From assembly GCA_009829735.1 (NCBI GenBank), contig CM020620.1:28118951-28182950 (forward strand): DNA of 64,000 nucleotides, in the 5' to 3' direction. Origin of the DNA: Pyropia yezoensis (Eukaryota; Rhodophyta; Bangiophyceae; Bangiales; Bangiaceae). Positions 1-10,372 of this stretch are shown here, piece by piece. How positions within the stretch are numbered: position 1 is the first letter of the stretch; every line of letters begins with the position of its first letter. Position numbers and translations under genes: made by a program. Under the pieces are notes generated by a model. That model saw only the letters and a list, made by a program, of their open reading frames with translations. It was not told the DNA's origin and did not search any database.

Positions 1-255
1 ACCAAGGCGTGGGCGTGCACCAAGCGGTGGGCCAAGGTGCGCAGCGGCCGCACCACCCACTGGCGCCCCCGCTACGTGTGCACCTACGTGGGCACCCCCT
101 GGCGGATGTGCAGCAGCTGGCGCCGCCGCCGCGCGTACCGCGCGCTGTGTGGGCGCCGCCTCCGCCGCGTCGGCCGCGTGTGGCCGGCCGTGCGGGTGCG
201 GCCCGAGGGGGGGGCGCGCTGCGACGCCGACCCAGAGCCGTCACCCGAGTACTAA
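1..255 (+). CDS. 3' end of an unrecognised protein-coding gene (partial)
   Basis: Frame 1 is open from the first base to a TAA at 253-255, giving about 84 residues of a C-terminus whose start lies outside the window. The segment is rich in Trp, Arg and Cys in its first half (for example THWRPRYVCTYVGTPW), which is unlike random translation of this GC-rich DNA. It ends in an Arg/Pro/Glu tail. I do not recognise a family. No neighbour constrains its role; the next gene on the same strand starts about 970 bp downstream. It could also be the last exon of a spliced gene. Confidence 0.45.
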   Translation, partial: TKAWACTKRWAKVRSGRTTHWRPRYVCTYVGTPWRMCSSWRRRRAYRALCGRRLRRVGRVWPAVRVRPEGGARCDADPEPSPEY

Positions 256-1227
256 ATGGGGAGTCCCCACCTCGACTGGGGGGGGGCGGCGGAAGAGGGG
301 CGGCGCCCCCGACGTCTCCATGACCCTGTGGTCGACCCGCTTGGTCTCCCCCCCCTCTTTTGAGGAGCCATCGATGGGGGCGAACGCACGTGCCCTGTGT
401 GCCTTGTGCCTTGTCTTTTGATTGTTTTTGCGTCCGGCCTGTCCTTTGTAACCCGCCGTGCGTACTCACCCCACTTTCTGCACATCTTTCTTCTTCCTTT
501 TTTCGGTCACATTCGTCCACGTGGGGTGCACCCCGTCTGGAAGTGGGGTCTGGGCCCCCATCCCGCCCACACGGGCGGGGACCCGTCCCGCACTGGTCCT
601 TGGCACCCTCGTGGTCAGTGGCGGCTGGGGGGGAGGGCCTGCGGGGAGGCCGCCCCCCCCCGACCCATCTCCCCAGCCACACCGGTAAACGTCGACACTG
701 GTGACCTCTTTGACGCCCCCTCCCCCTCCGCCCTCCCCCCCTCCGTACTGCCACCCTCTTCTTCTCTTTCTTGCGCTTAGTGAGGGTTTGGGTCGAAGCG
801 ACGCTGCAGATCCCATGGGACGAGCTACGGAATTGCACGAATGTCAGCCCATTTTCAGGCTCACACTCACTTTCGATTGGCAGTTGCCAGTCAATGTGGT
901 TGAAAAAGCCTTGTTCCAACCAAGGTTCCCTATTTACCATGTGGTGATTGGAACCAGGTGGCGAACGCGCACGGAAGAGGTGCGTGGTCGATGGGTGGAA
1001 TAGAGCGTGGAACGAGGGGGTCGCGGATGCATTGTGGATATGTATGTATGACCATGTCCTTGACGTCTTCGCCCGCGCACGACGCGTCCCTGTCGCCCAC
1101 CCCCGCAAGTCAAGCAGGCGTTTCCCCCCCCCTCACCCGCTCGCGGCTGGCCCGTTGAGAGCGCCCGTCGTGAGACTGCCAACCCCCCTCTTCCCCCCCC
1201 TTCGTCGCTTCCCTCGCCCCCCAAGGC
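256..1227. other. Intergenic region upstream of clpB
   Basis: I see no gene here. The stretch has C- and G-homopolymers and pyrimidine-rich runs. At about 790-960 there is a clearly less GC-rich island (TTTTCAGG, GGTTGAAAAAGCC, TTCCCTATTTACC), a plausible place for the promoter or 5' UTR of the ClpB gene. No TATA-like element is convincing. Confidence 0.4.
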
Positions 1228-2253
1228 ATGGCCTCTGTCACGCGCCTCGGGCGGGCTGCCGGCCGCCCCGTCCTCGTCGCCGCCGCCGCCGCCGCGGGCC
1301 GCCACGGCGCCGGCGCGGCGGCGCGCGGCGGGACGACGCCGCCCCCCCGCCCCGCGTGGCCACGACGCGCGGCTGCGGGGCCGACGGGGGCGGCGGCGGC
1401 TGCCGCGGCCGTCGGCGGCCGTCGTGGCCTCCACGCCACGCCCGGCGTTGGCCTCCAGCGGGTGCCCGGTGGGGGCGGCGGCAGCGGCGGCAGCGGCGGC
1501 AGCGGCGGCGGCGGCGGTGGTGGTAGTGGGAGGGGGGGGTATGGTGGTGGGGGTGATGGGGCTGGTGGTGGGGGTGGGGGGGGGGGCGGGTGGCCGGGCG
1601 CGCGGCCGCCGTGGGTGTCCCCCCAGGCGGCGCCCCGTGGCGACGCCCTCCGCCGCTACACCCGCGACCTGACCGCCGACGCCACCGCCGGCCGGCTGGA
1701 CCCGGTGGTGGGGCGGGAGGAGGAGGTGCGGCTGGTGCTCCAAATCCTGGGGCGCCGGACAAAGAACAACCCGGCGCTCATTGGCGAGCCGGGCACTGGC
1801 AAGGTGCGTTTACGCGGGGGGGGGGGGAAGGGGAAAGGAGGGAAGGGGCGGGGGGGGGGGGGAGAGTCGCCGCCTCCTGCCACCAGTGTTCTTTTTTTTC
1901 TTTTGGTGAGGCCCGCCCGCTGACCACCCGCGCCAGCGCGCCAATCTGGTGAACCGCATCTGGCTGCCTTTGCACGCCGCGTGCTGCTGCCCCCGTGCCC
2001 CCCCCCCCCCTTCTCCTCCACCCCGCAGACAGCGATTGCCGAGGGCCTCGCCGCGCGCCTCGCGGCCGGCGACGCCCCCCGCGCCATGGCCGGCGTGCGG
2101 GTGCTGGCGCTGGACGTGGCCGCCCTGGCCGCCGGGGCGGGCATCAAGGGCGAGTACGAGTCGCGGGTGCAGGCGCTGCTGGCCGACCTGGCCGCCACCC
2201 CCCCGCGGTCTGTCATCCTGTTTGTGGACGAGCTCCACCAGCTGACCTCCTCG

Positions 2254-2289
<36 letters not shown>

Positions 2290-2799
2290 ATGCCCCTCTC
2301 TGAGATGATCAAGCCGCCGCTGGCACGGGGGGAGCTGTCCCTCCTCGGCGCCACCACCGCCGCCGAGTACCGGCGGCACGTGGAGGCGGACGCCGCCCTC
2401 GCCCGCCGCTTCACCCCCGTCTATGTGGCAGAGCCGACGCCCGCCGCGACGGTGGCCATCCTCCGGGGGCTCGCCCCACGCCTCGAGGCGCACCACGGCC
2501 TCCCCATCCGGGACGCGGCGCTCGTCACCGCCGCGTCGGTGGCGCCAACGTACGTGCGCGAGCGGCGGGCGCCCGACGGGGCGATTGACCTGGTCGACAC
2601 GGCCGCCGCGCGGCTGCGGCTCGTCCACGACTCGCGGCCCGAGGTGCTCGAGGACGCGGACCGCGCGGCCGCCGCCCTGCGCGTCGAGGCCGAGGCGCTG
2701 CGGGGGGATGCCGCCCGTGCGGAGGGGGGGCGGGGGGGGGGAGGGCGCCGCTCCGCCTCTGCCCCTGCCGACGGCGGTGGGGGCGGCGGCGGCGGCGGT

Positions 2800-2831
<32 letters not shown>

Positions 2832-4836
2832 TGGCGGCCGGCGTTTGGCAGACGTGGAGCGTGACCTTGCCGCCGTCCTTGACCGCAAGGCGGTACTGGA
2901 GGCGGCGTGGACGCGCCTGTCTGCCGCCCGCGCCAGCGTCAAGGCGGCCAAGGCTGACCTGGACGCCGCCCGCACGGAGCTCGCTGCGGCCACCCGGGAA
3001 GGCCGGTGGGAGCGCGCGTCGGAGCTCACCTACAGCATCATCCCGGACCTGGAGGCGCGGGCGGCTACTACGCCCGGGGGGGGAGAGGGGGACGGTGGTA
3101 ACGGGGACGCGACAGAGGATCCAGCCGGGGGTGGGGCGGGGCGTCCCGACGCCGGCCTGCTCCCACCTGGTGGTACCAGCGACGGGGACGGCAGCGGCAG
3201 CGGCGACGGTGGCGGTCGTGTGCCCGGCCTGCCATCGACGCTGGCTGACGACCTCCGCGCGCTGCGCTCGGTGGGCGACGCTGTGACCGACGCCGACGTG
3301 CTGGCGGTGGTGTCACGCCTGACGGGCATCCCGGTGGGGCGGCTGGGCTCGTCTGCTTCCCAGCGGCTGCTGACTATGGAGGCCACCCTCCGCCAGTCGG
3401 TGGTTGGCCAGGAGCCCGCCCTGGCCTCCGTCGCGCGGGCGGTGCGGCTGGCACGGTCGGGGCTGCGCGCGCCGCAGCGCCCGACCGGGTGCTTCCTCTT
3501 TCTCGGCCCCACGGGGGTGGGCAAAACCGCCCTTGCCAAGGCGCTCGCGTCCTACCTCTACGACGACAGCGGCGGCTCACTGGTGCGGATCGACCTCTCA
3601 GAGTATGGGGAGCGGCACACCGTCTCACGTCTTCTGGGCGCGCCTCCCAGCTACGTGGGCTATGGGGAGGGCGGCCAGCTCACCGAGCCTGTCCGCCGCC
3701 GCCCCTATTCTCTCCTCCTGCTGGACGAAGCGGAAAAGGCCGCCCCCGCCGTACTCTCGGTGCTTCTCCAACTGATGGATGATGGCGTGCTGACCGACGG
3801 CGGGGGGCGGCGGGTGGACTTTTGCCACACGCTGGTCATCCTCACGAGCAACGTGGGGAGCGCCCTCCTCGGCGCCCTCCCCCCCGATACGCCCCCCGAG
3901 CTGGCCCTGGCCAAGGTCGGCCCCGCCCTGCGGGCCTCCTTCTCACCCGAGCTGCTCAACCGCTTTGACGCGGTTATCCCGTTCCGGTCGCTCGGGCCGG
4001 CCGACATGGACGGCGTCGCGCGGGTGGCGCTGGCCGACGCGGCCCGGCAGGTGGCCGCCGCCGCCCGCCTGCACCTCGACTGGACGACCGACGCCGGGGT
4101 GGTGGCCACCGTCGGCCGCCGCGGCACCGACGCCGCGTACGGCGCGCGGCCGGTGCGGCGGCTGATTGAGCGGGAGGTGCTGGGGCCCCTCTCGGAGCTC
4201 CTCCTGCGGGGCAAAGTCTCGGCGGGTGGCGCCGTGCGGGTGACGGTGGCGCGTGGGGGGGGGGGTGCGGCGACGGCGCCGGCCGCGGCGGCAGGGGAGG
4301 CGGAGGAGGAGCGGCTGGTATTGGTGCCCCTGCCGGGGGGAGGGGGGGGGGGGGCTCCGAAGGGGGAACCGCGGCGCTCGCGGCCGACACCACGGCCGCC
4401 GACGCCCACACCGAGTAGGAGACCGCGGTGTGGTGGTTGGGCCGGGTGGGGGGGGGGGGGGAGGGCGGCCGCCCCCGCATGGTGTCGTGTTGGGGAGCCC
4501 GCCCCCCGACGGCGGCCACGCTGCGGCGGTTGCCACCACCCGCCCCTTTCGTGTGCGCGCCCGTGTGGACGGCTGCGGTGGGGAGCGCCGGTGGCGGGTC
4601 GCTGGTCAGCCTGGTTGGCCCCCTCCCAGACGGCCTCTCGCCGGGGGGCTGACGCGTCTGTGTTGTGGTCGCGGCCTCTGTGGCGTCGGCGGCGGTCGCG
4701 GTGCCGTGCGGTCGCCGCGGGCGCTCCCCCGGCGGTATGGTGGTCCCCACTGGACCCACCGCGAGGCGGTCGTACCGGCCACCCGCCCACATCGGCAGGT
4801 AGTGGGCGCCGGCAGCACCGCCATTGTCGACCGTAG
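1228..4836 (+). CDS. clpB: ClpB/Hsp78-type AAA+ disaggregase, organelle-targeted (one intron)
   Basis: Class 1 Clp/Hsp100 ATPase that unfolds aggregated proteins by threading them through a hexamer pore. Exons are 1228-1803 and from 2029, in phase. The first ~110 residues are Ala/Arg/Gly-rich with no Clp N-domain, which fits a targeting presequence and the N-domain-less mitochondrial Hsp78 type. NBD1 has Walker A GEPGTGK|T (186-193, split by the intron), Walker B FVDELH (D259, E260) and arginines at 318-319. The coiled-coil M domain lies at about 410-545. NBD2 has Walker A GPTGVGKT (685-692), Walker B LLLDEAEK (D758, E759) and the pore loop YVGYGEGG. Oddities: Ile231 replaces the usual pore-loop-1 Tyr, and Gly runs interrupt NBD1 and the M domain. 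After about 4380 the translation becomes Arg/Pro junk. A one-base slip in the G-run near 4338-4352 would give a natural end at 4416-4418. Confidence 0.9.
1474..1594 (+). repeat. GGC/GGT simple repeat in clpB exon 1
   Basis: Imperfect (GGC)n/(GGT)n/poly-G tract encoding a Gly/Ser-rich linker between the presequence and NBD1. Similar tracts lie at 2254-2289 (12 Gly just after Walker B) and 2776-2838 (about 22 Gly in the M domain). All stay in frame. Confidence 0.8.
1804..2028 (+). other. Spliceosomal intron of clpB
   Basis: A 225-bp intron starts at GTGCGT after AAG (1801-1803) and ends at CCCCGCAG (2028), preceded by a long pyrimidine tract. Removing it joins the two halves of the Walker A motif (GEPGTGK and T) in phase 0, and the conserved ClpB sequence runs across the join. 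The intron holds long G runs. Confidence 0.85.
2254..2289 (+). repeat. (GGC)n expansion inside NBD1 of clpB
   Basis: Twelve consecutive Gly codons, nearly all GGC, between DELHQLTSS and MPLSEMIKP. This is the position of the loop that follows Walker B in other ClpB proteins. The family normally has a short mixed-sequence loop here. Confidence 0.85.
2776..2838 (+). repeat. (GGC/GGT)n expansion in the M domain of clpB
   Basis: About 22 Gly codons, GGC mixed with GGT, at the start of the middle domain before the coiled-coil sequence beginning [10 protein letters not shown]. The reading frame is kept. Confidence 0.8.
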
Positions 4837-5056
4837 CGTGTGGCGGCGACGGGCCGCCGTGGTCGCTGGAGTCGCCCACGTGGTCGCCGGAGTCGCCCAC
4901 GCCGCCGCGGTCAGCGGCGGCGGCGCTCTCGTCGTGTCACGGCGCCGCTGCAACCGCCGCCGGTTGGCCTCTCGTGGCCCCGGTCACGCCCGCCGGCGGT
5001 GGCACCGCGCAGGCCGCCGTTTCGGAGGAAGTGATGGCTGTGGGGCAGCTCCTTCA

Positions 5057-5665
5057 CTAGCGTTTTTGTTCTGCTAGCTTACGTCCCGTTGCCCGCTTAA
5101 AGAGCCGTCGAAGTGCCACCACCCCCCCGGCGTACACACCCCCACCGCCGCCAACGGCGGCCGCCTTGCGGGTGGTTGGCGCCGCCCACGCGGTGGAGGC
5201 GGCGGTGGCGGCGGTGGCGGCGGCGGAGGCGGGGGGGGGGGTGGGTGAGGTGGCCAGGTGGGCGGCCATCTTGGCCGCCTCCCAATACCCCACCCGCGGG
5301 TCATTCAGGCCAGCGGTGAGGAGGACGGGTGGGTAGGCGGTGCCCGGCCGCACGTTGGTCACGGGCCGGGTGAGTGCAGGGTCGATTACGTGGGCCGCAC
5401 GGAGGAGCTGGGCGCCCACCTCAACATCGTCATTGACGTGTACAGTACATACATCCACCTCCGTCGCCCCCCCAAATGATACCAGTGGGGCGTGGGAGTG
5501 GGCGAATGGGGGGGAGGTGAGGGGGGGGGGGTGGGAGGGGCAGGCGGAGAGGCGTGGGAGGAAGGAGTGGAGCGCAGGGGGTGGGATACCGCGCCCCGTG
5601 GGCGCTCCCATTGGGCAGGGCAGCGCGCTGCCCTGCCCAATACCGCGGCCCGCGGGCACTCCCAT
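5057..5665 (-). pseudogene. Oligopeptidase-B-like (peptidase S9) C-terminal fragment
   Basis: The minus frame ending in TAG at 5057-5059 carries AYPPVLLTAGLNDPRVGYWE followed by AAKMAAHL. This matches the signature of prolyl oligopeptidase/oligopeptidase B around the catalytic-triad Asp (in GLNDPRV). These serine peptidases cut short peptides after basic residues. The family normally continues about 60 residues further, with the catalytic His in a GHGG-type motif. Here the match is followed instead by Ala/Thr/Pro-rich low complexity and a basic tail, and no His motif is visible. The N-terminal part of the frame is translated from the 54-bp tandem repeat at 5586-5715. I found no upstream exon with the Ser nucleophile (GGSAGG-like), so this is either the last exon of a poorly conserved gene or a relic. 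Confidence 0.45.
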
Positions 5666-5715
5666 TGGGCAGGGCAGCGCGCTGCCCTGCCCAATACCGC
5701 GGCCCGCGGGCGCGC
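5586..5715. repeat. 54-bp tandem repeat carrying perfect 32-bp palindromes
   Basis: Units start at 5586, 5640 and 5694 (the third is partial, about 22 bp). Units 1 and 2 each contain a perfect 32-bp inverted repeat at 5610-5641 and 5664-5695, centred on AGCGCGCT with GGGCAGG/CCTGCCC arms. The spacer has the form ATACCGCGGCCCGCGGGC. The period is a multiple of three. Confidence 0.85.
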
Positions 5716-8700
5716 GGCAGGCAGGCGGTAGTAGCCCGTCTGTATGTACCTTGGTCGACCAATCTCTACACAGTCGACCACTCTACAGGGCCGTGAGCTG
5801 CGATCTGGCCACCCCGAGCGACTCTTTTTTTCTTTTGTCGCCGCCCCACGCATGCGAGCTGCCGCCGTGGGGGGTGGGCCTCCGCGCCTACGCCGCTCCT
5901 CGTCTAGGCCCCACTGCAACCACCAGCCGCGGCCGCCGCCACCGCCGGGTGGACGGTGACCGCACAGCCGCCCGCCACCGGCCGAGGACCCTACCTCCAC
6001 TGCTCCAGCGCGGGTGGTCGTCGTGGCGGCGCCATCGTCGCTGGCGCCGCCCCGGCCCTCCCACGAGGGAGGATGCGGACGGTCGCTGCCACCCGGCGGC
6101 GGTGGCGCGCCACCGCAGCGGGGACGAGCTACGGATGGGGTGGTGTACCAGGCGGCGGTGGGGTGACCCCCTGGCCGCCAACCTGGCCGACACCCTCACG
6201 TCGGCCGGCTCGTCCGCCAAAGGCACTGACGCGACGGCGCGGGTGGTGGCGACGGCGGTGCCGCTGACCCGCCGCACGACAGGGATGCGCGCGGTGGCGG
6301 CGGCGGGGGGGCGCCCTGGAGGCGGCCGCCGCGGCGGGTGGGGGTGAGTCGGCGGTGGCGGCGGCTAAGCTCCGCGCCCTCGAAGATCAGGGGGGGGGCG
6401 CGGGGTGGTCGTCACCACGCTTCTCCACCCCCGGTTCCCCCCCCCCCCCGCCGACTGTCTGTCCCTTGCTCAACCGCAGGTGGTGGCCGCGGCGGCAGTG
6501 GCGGCGGCCGCGGCGTGACCCCCCCGGCTGGCGGGCGGGAAGGCGGCTGCCGCCGTCGTGGCTTCCGCTCCCGCAGACGGCGGTGGTGGAGGTGGCAGCG
6601 GTGGCGCAGCGGCGGCGGCGGCGGCAGTGGCGGGCTTCGGTGTCGGCGCCCAGCTGTAGCCGCGGCGGGGGCGTATGGGGCATATGGTCGGCGGCGGCCG
6701 AGGGGTGCTGTCCACTACGCCTCCCCCCCTCCCCCCCGCCTTCGTCACCCGCCCTTACCGCCCGCCACCCCCCCTTCCGCCACCCCAACCGCCCCCCCTC
6801 CTGCCGCCACCACCTCCACCAAACCGACGCAACGGCGGCAGCCGCCGCCGCCCTGGACCACCTCCTCCCCGCTCTCGCCGCCCCCACCGCCGCAGAGGCG
6901 GTGCGCTTTGACCGAGCAGCAGGCCGCCGCCACCGCGGCTGCCGCCGCCGCCGCCGCCGTCGCCGCCGCCACCGTTGCCGCCGCCGCCAACCGGCAGCGG
7001 GTGCGCTCGGCGGTAGCCGCCGCGGCGGCCGCCAACGCTTCCGCCCGCCCGGCGGCGGTGGCGACGTGAGCGGCGGCGCTGACGGCGGCGGTGGCAAAAA
7101 TGCCGTTGGGGTCGGGGGTGCTGCTGGGGGGGGCGCCGCCGCTGTGCGGCCGCCGCGGTGGGGCTCGGCTGCAGGGTGGGGGGGGGGGGGGGGGGTGACA
7201 ACGCCCCCTTGACCAATGAAGACCCGGCCGGTGCGGGTGGTGGCCATCGCACCGGTGTTGGCACCCGTCGTGGTCATGGTAGCGGGGGAGGCGGCGACGA
7301 CGGCGAGCGTCTGCCGGCGAGAGATGCGACTGTCCCTGCGGATGGCGCGGCCGTCGCCACGGCCGGGCCATGGGAAGTGACGCTGCCGGCGGCAGCGGCC
7401 GGCCACGCCGTCGACAGCGGGCCGTCGGCAGGAAAGGCGGCCGGCTGCCGCGGTGGTGGCGGCGCTGGACGCCGCCGCCGGTGGCAATGTCGTTTTGTGC
7501 CGCGTGGCTGCCCACTGGGGCCCTGCTCCCGATTACGACGCCGGGCGCGGACGCCACGCGCACCTGCGGCGCTTGCCTGGGCTGCCGCGCCATGCGGGGG
7601 TGCTCGCTGCGGGCGATTTCGCTCCGCCGCAAGGGAGCCGCTGGTGGGTGGCACCCCCCGCCGTGGGGAGGGGGGGGGGGAGGACGGGGGGGAGGGAGGT
7701 GAGTGACCGCCGCCCGTGAAAGGCGGCCGGGGGGGGAGCGGGGTCGGGTAGGGACGATAGCTGTGGATGGACGGCCTGGTGCGAACAGTGCAAGGGGGGG
7801 GGGGGGGAATGGTTTGGCGGGGGTTCGGGGGTCTGGGTGGAAGGGATATGCCAGCAGCGGCCAGCAGGTAAGGGTGAGCACATCGCGGTGTGGGCCGCGG
7901 CCCTCCCCCCGGTTTTATGGGCGGGTGGGCGGCGCTCATCGTCGTGCGTGGGCAATAAACAGCTGCCACGTCGGCCGTCCGTGGGGCGCGGGAGGCTGGC
8001 CGGCGGCCGACTCTTGTTTACTATCTACCGACTCGTGGCGCCACCCGTGGCCGCCGCCGCCGCGTGCGGTCGCCGCCGTTGCGGCCGCCGCCGTTGCCGC
8101 CGCCGCCATTGCCGTCAATCCCATAGTCGCCCGCCGCCGCCGTCGCCGGCCGGGACGGAAAAAAACAAGAAGAAAACAACACACGTCCCCGCTCCAGCCG
8201 TCGTCCCTCGGGTCGGGGGGATGAACGCGCACCCTGTGGCCGCAGAGGGCGCGCGGGGCGCGCAGACGGGCGCGCTGTAGGAGCACGGGGGGGGTGCGCC
8301 GCGCGGTCGCGCACGCGGGCGCGACCGGGAGGGACTCTGGGAGTGCGGGGGGGGGGGAAGGGGGAGCACCAGGCGCATGTCACCCCCCCCCCCCACCCCC
8401 CCACCCGAGCCCCGCCCGCCGCCCCCCCTCCGCCATTCGTGCGCACTCGCATTCAAAGCGGCCACGCCAGCCCGCGGCAGAGCACGCCGCGGCGGCCGCG
8501 GCCCTGAACTGCCGGCGCGCGCGGCGGGCGCCTCACCTAAGCCGGCCACGCCTCCGCGCCTCCCGCCCGCTCGTGCTGCGTGCGCCACTGCGCTCCCGCC
8601 GCTGCAGGGGCGACAACACGCGTCGGGTTCTTTGCGACTAGCTCTGCCACCGCCGCCGCACTCGATGCGGGCTGGCCACAAGTACAAGAGGAAGAGACGG

Positions 8701-8788
8701 GCGCGGCTCCATGGGCGGCGCCAGCACAGCGGGTCCACAAGAGCGTGTCACCCCCGCACCAACCGCCTGCGCCTGCCCCCCCGTCCGC
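5716..8788. other. GC-extreme low-complexity region without a supportable gene
   Basis: About 3 kb of GGC/GCC/CCG-rich DNA with poly-G runs of 8-17 bases (for example near 7177-7196, 7669-7681, 7794-7807 and 8348-8358). Long open frames exist on both strands because stop codons are rare at this composition. Their translations are Arg/Gly/Pro/Ala-rich in every frame and none shows a family motif. A few less biased spots occur (5744-5835, 7930-7975, 8600-8680). I see no RNA gene. Confidence 0.6.
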
Positions 8789-10372
8789 TCACGGATGCAC
8801 CCTCCGCTGCACCACCAGCGCTGTCTGACTGTTGAGCGTACAACCGGACTCATTACAGTACGCACCAGACATGGCTTGCTCCTTGCCGTCGGCGTTCTTA
8901 CCCGTCTGCTGTCGCATGGGGTGATCGGCAAGCAGCCGTACCAGCGTCCTCATCTCCGCGGCGGTCAGGTCTCGCATCACCGTGCTGCGGATGCCGTCCA
9001 TCCAGTCATCGTAAGTCTCGTTGTTGTTGCGGTCCTTCCGCAGCGCCGCCAGCACCGCCGTCCAGTACTCGTGCCACCAATCGCGAGAGTGAAGGCGCTT
9101 GCTGACGTGCTCACCGACGCTCTCCAACGGCTTGCAAACGCTAAGGAGGCTGCGCGCGATGAGGAAGAGGAAAACGAGGAACTTGCGGGTGGTGACAGTT
9201 GGGTTGGGCCCCTTCTGTACGGTGCCCGCAGCCCCGTAGTCGTCGACCAGGTCCCCGTCGTCGACGCGCAGCGCCACAGGGTACGCAAACGCCACCTCCC
9301 ACAACCCGTCGGCCACCTTGTCAAAGCCACCAAGCCAGTCCATCTGCGTATCAAAAAGCCACTCCCGCGCTTGAACGCCCTCGTGGGCGCGGGTGGAGGA
9401 CTCGAGGAAGGTCTCGATGGCACCGCGGAAGGCGAGGGTGCAGCGCTTGCACAGGTTTTCTGGCAACGTAGTGCTCGTGTGCTTTTGTGACAGCGTGTAG
9501 CCCCTGTGGCAGTCATCAATGACATCGAGAACGTACGCGCGGGTGGACAGCGGCATTCTCAGCTGCCTACCACCGTCGGCCCCCTCCCGCTGATGCGGCT
9601 CGTTGGGTCGCGAGAAGCGCTCAGGCGGGAAAGGGTCAGCCACCAGACGGACTTCCTCTCGGGTCCAGGCGCCGGTCCACTTATCCGCGCGCCGCAACCA
9701 GAGGCGCCACGAGTGACGGCCGCGGAGTCGCGAGAGAGGCTCTTGCCGCCTTGCCCTGCGCGTTAGCATCCAGACCGATATCCCGTAGTTCTCCACATTC
9801 TTGAGCACCGTCTGCACTTTCTCCTCGTACTCTTTGCTTTCGCAGTGAGAGCGGCTGTCCCGGAGTCGTCGTACAGCATCCTGCAAAACCTTGGACGGCA
9901 TGCCGCACCGCGCTTCAACGCCAACGACCATCTCAGTCGCCGCCGCCGTGGTGAGGCTCTGGTCCCCCATGCGAAGATACTCGCGCAAAACGCAGGACAC
10001 CTCGTTGCGTGTCACGCGGTTGCACATCAGGGAGCGCACGGAGCCCCACGCGAGGACGGCCGCCACCACCTTGTTCAGCAGAGGCGCCCACGGCGCCATC
10101 ATGAGTAACAGCGTCCATACAATGGTGTACGCTCGCACACCATTGGCCCACTGCACGACCAGCACAATGACCTTGAAGAGGAGGTCCAAGCCCACGACGA
10201 CAATCGCATATCGCCAGTAGGTGTACACGAGGATCTCTGCTGCGTCCGTCGCGTCCTGGTACCCGGTCGGGTCGGGGATGAACGAAAAGGCACCGACCAG
10301 CAGGGCAGTAATGAAGGCGGTAGATTCGTACGCGCCGGTCCACAAGACGTCCCACGGCTCGTCGTTGCCCAT
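8789..10372 (-). CDS. Unrecognised multi-pass membrane protein (about 527 aa)
   Basis: ATG at 10372 (MGNDEPWDVLW) to TGA at 8789. The same frame is open upstream to 10729, but that part is Arg-rich and looks like leader. Visible hydrophobic segments are at about 17-32, 54-74 and 80-111, with another near 396-410 (FLVFLFLIARSLL). Between them is a soluble, charged region (about 112-390) with paired Cys (ENLCKRCTLAF). The C-terminus is charged. Composition is balanced and unlike the neighbouring low-complexity frames, which supports real coding. I do not recognise the family. It is transcribed in the same direction as the Fanzor-like frame at 11.35-15.85 kb, about 980 bp away, with no sign of co-transcription. 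Confidence 0.65.
   Translation of the reverse strand: MGNDEPWDVLWTGAYESTAFITALLVGAFSFIPDPTGYQDATDAAEILVYTYWRYAIVVVGLDLLFKVIVLVVQWANGVRAYTIVWTLLLMMAPWAPLLNKVVAAVLAWGSVRSLMCNRVTRNEVSCVLREYLRMGDQSLTTAAATEMVVGVEARCGMPSKVLQDAVRRLRDSRSHCESKEYEEKVQTVLKNVENYGISVWMLTRRARRQEPLSRLRGRHSWRLWLRRADKWTGAWTREEVRLVADPFPPERFSRPNEPHQREGADGGRQLRMPLSTRAYVLDVIDDCHRGYTLSQKHTSTTLPENLCKRCTLAFRGAIETFLESSTRAHEGVQAREWLFDTQMDWLGGFDKVADGLWEVAFAYPVALRVDDGDLVDDYGAAGTVQKGPNPTVTTRKFLVFLFLIARSLLSVCKPLESVGEHVSKRLHSRDWWHEYWTAVLAALRKDRNNNETYDDWMDGIRSTVMRDLTAAEMRTLVRLLADHPMRQQTGKNADGKEQAMSGAYCNESGCTLNSQTALVVQRRVHP

Noticed and set aside
5716..8788. Many open frames of 200-380 codons on both strands
   Set aside because: Stop codons are rare at this GC content. 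Translations in every frame are low-complexity, overlapping and without family motifs.
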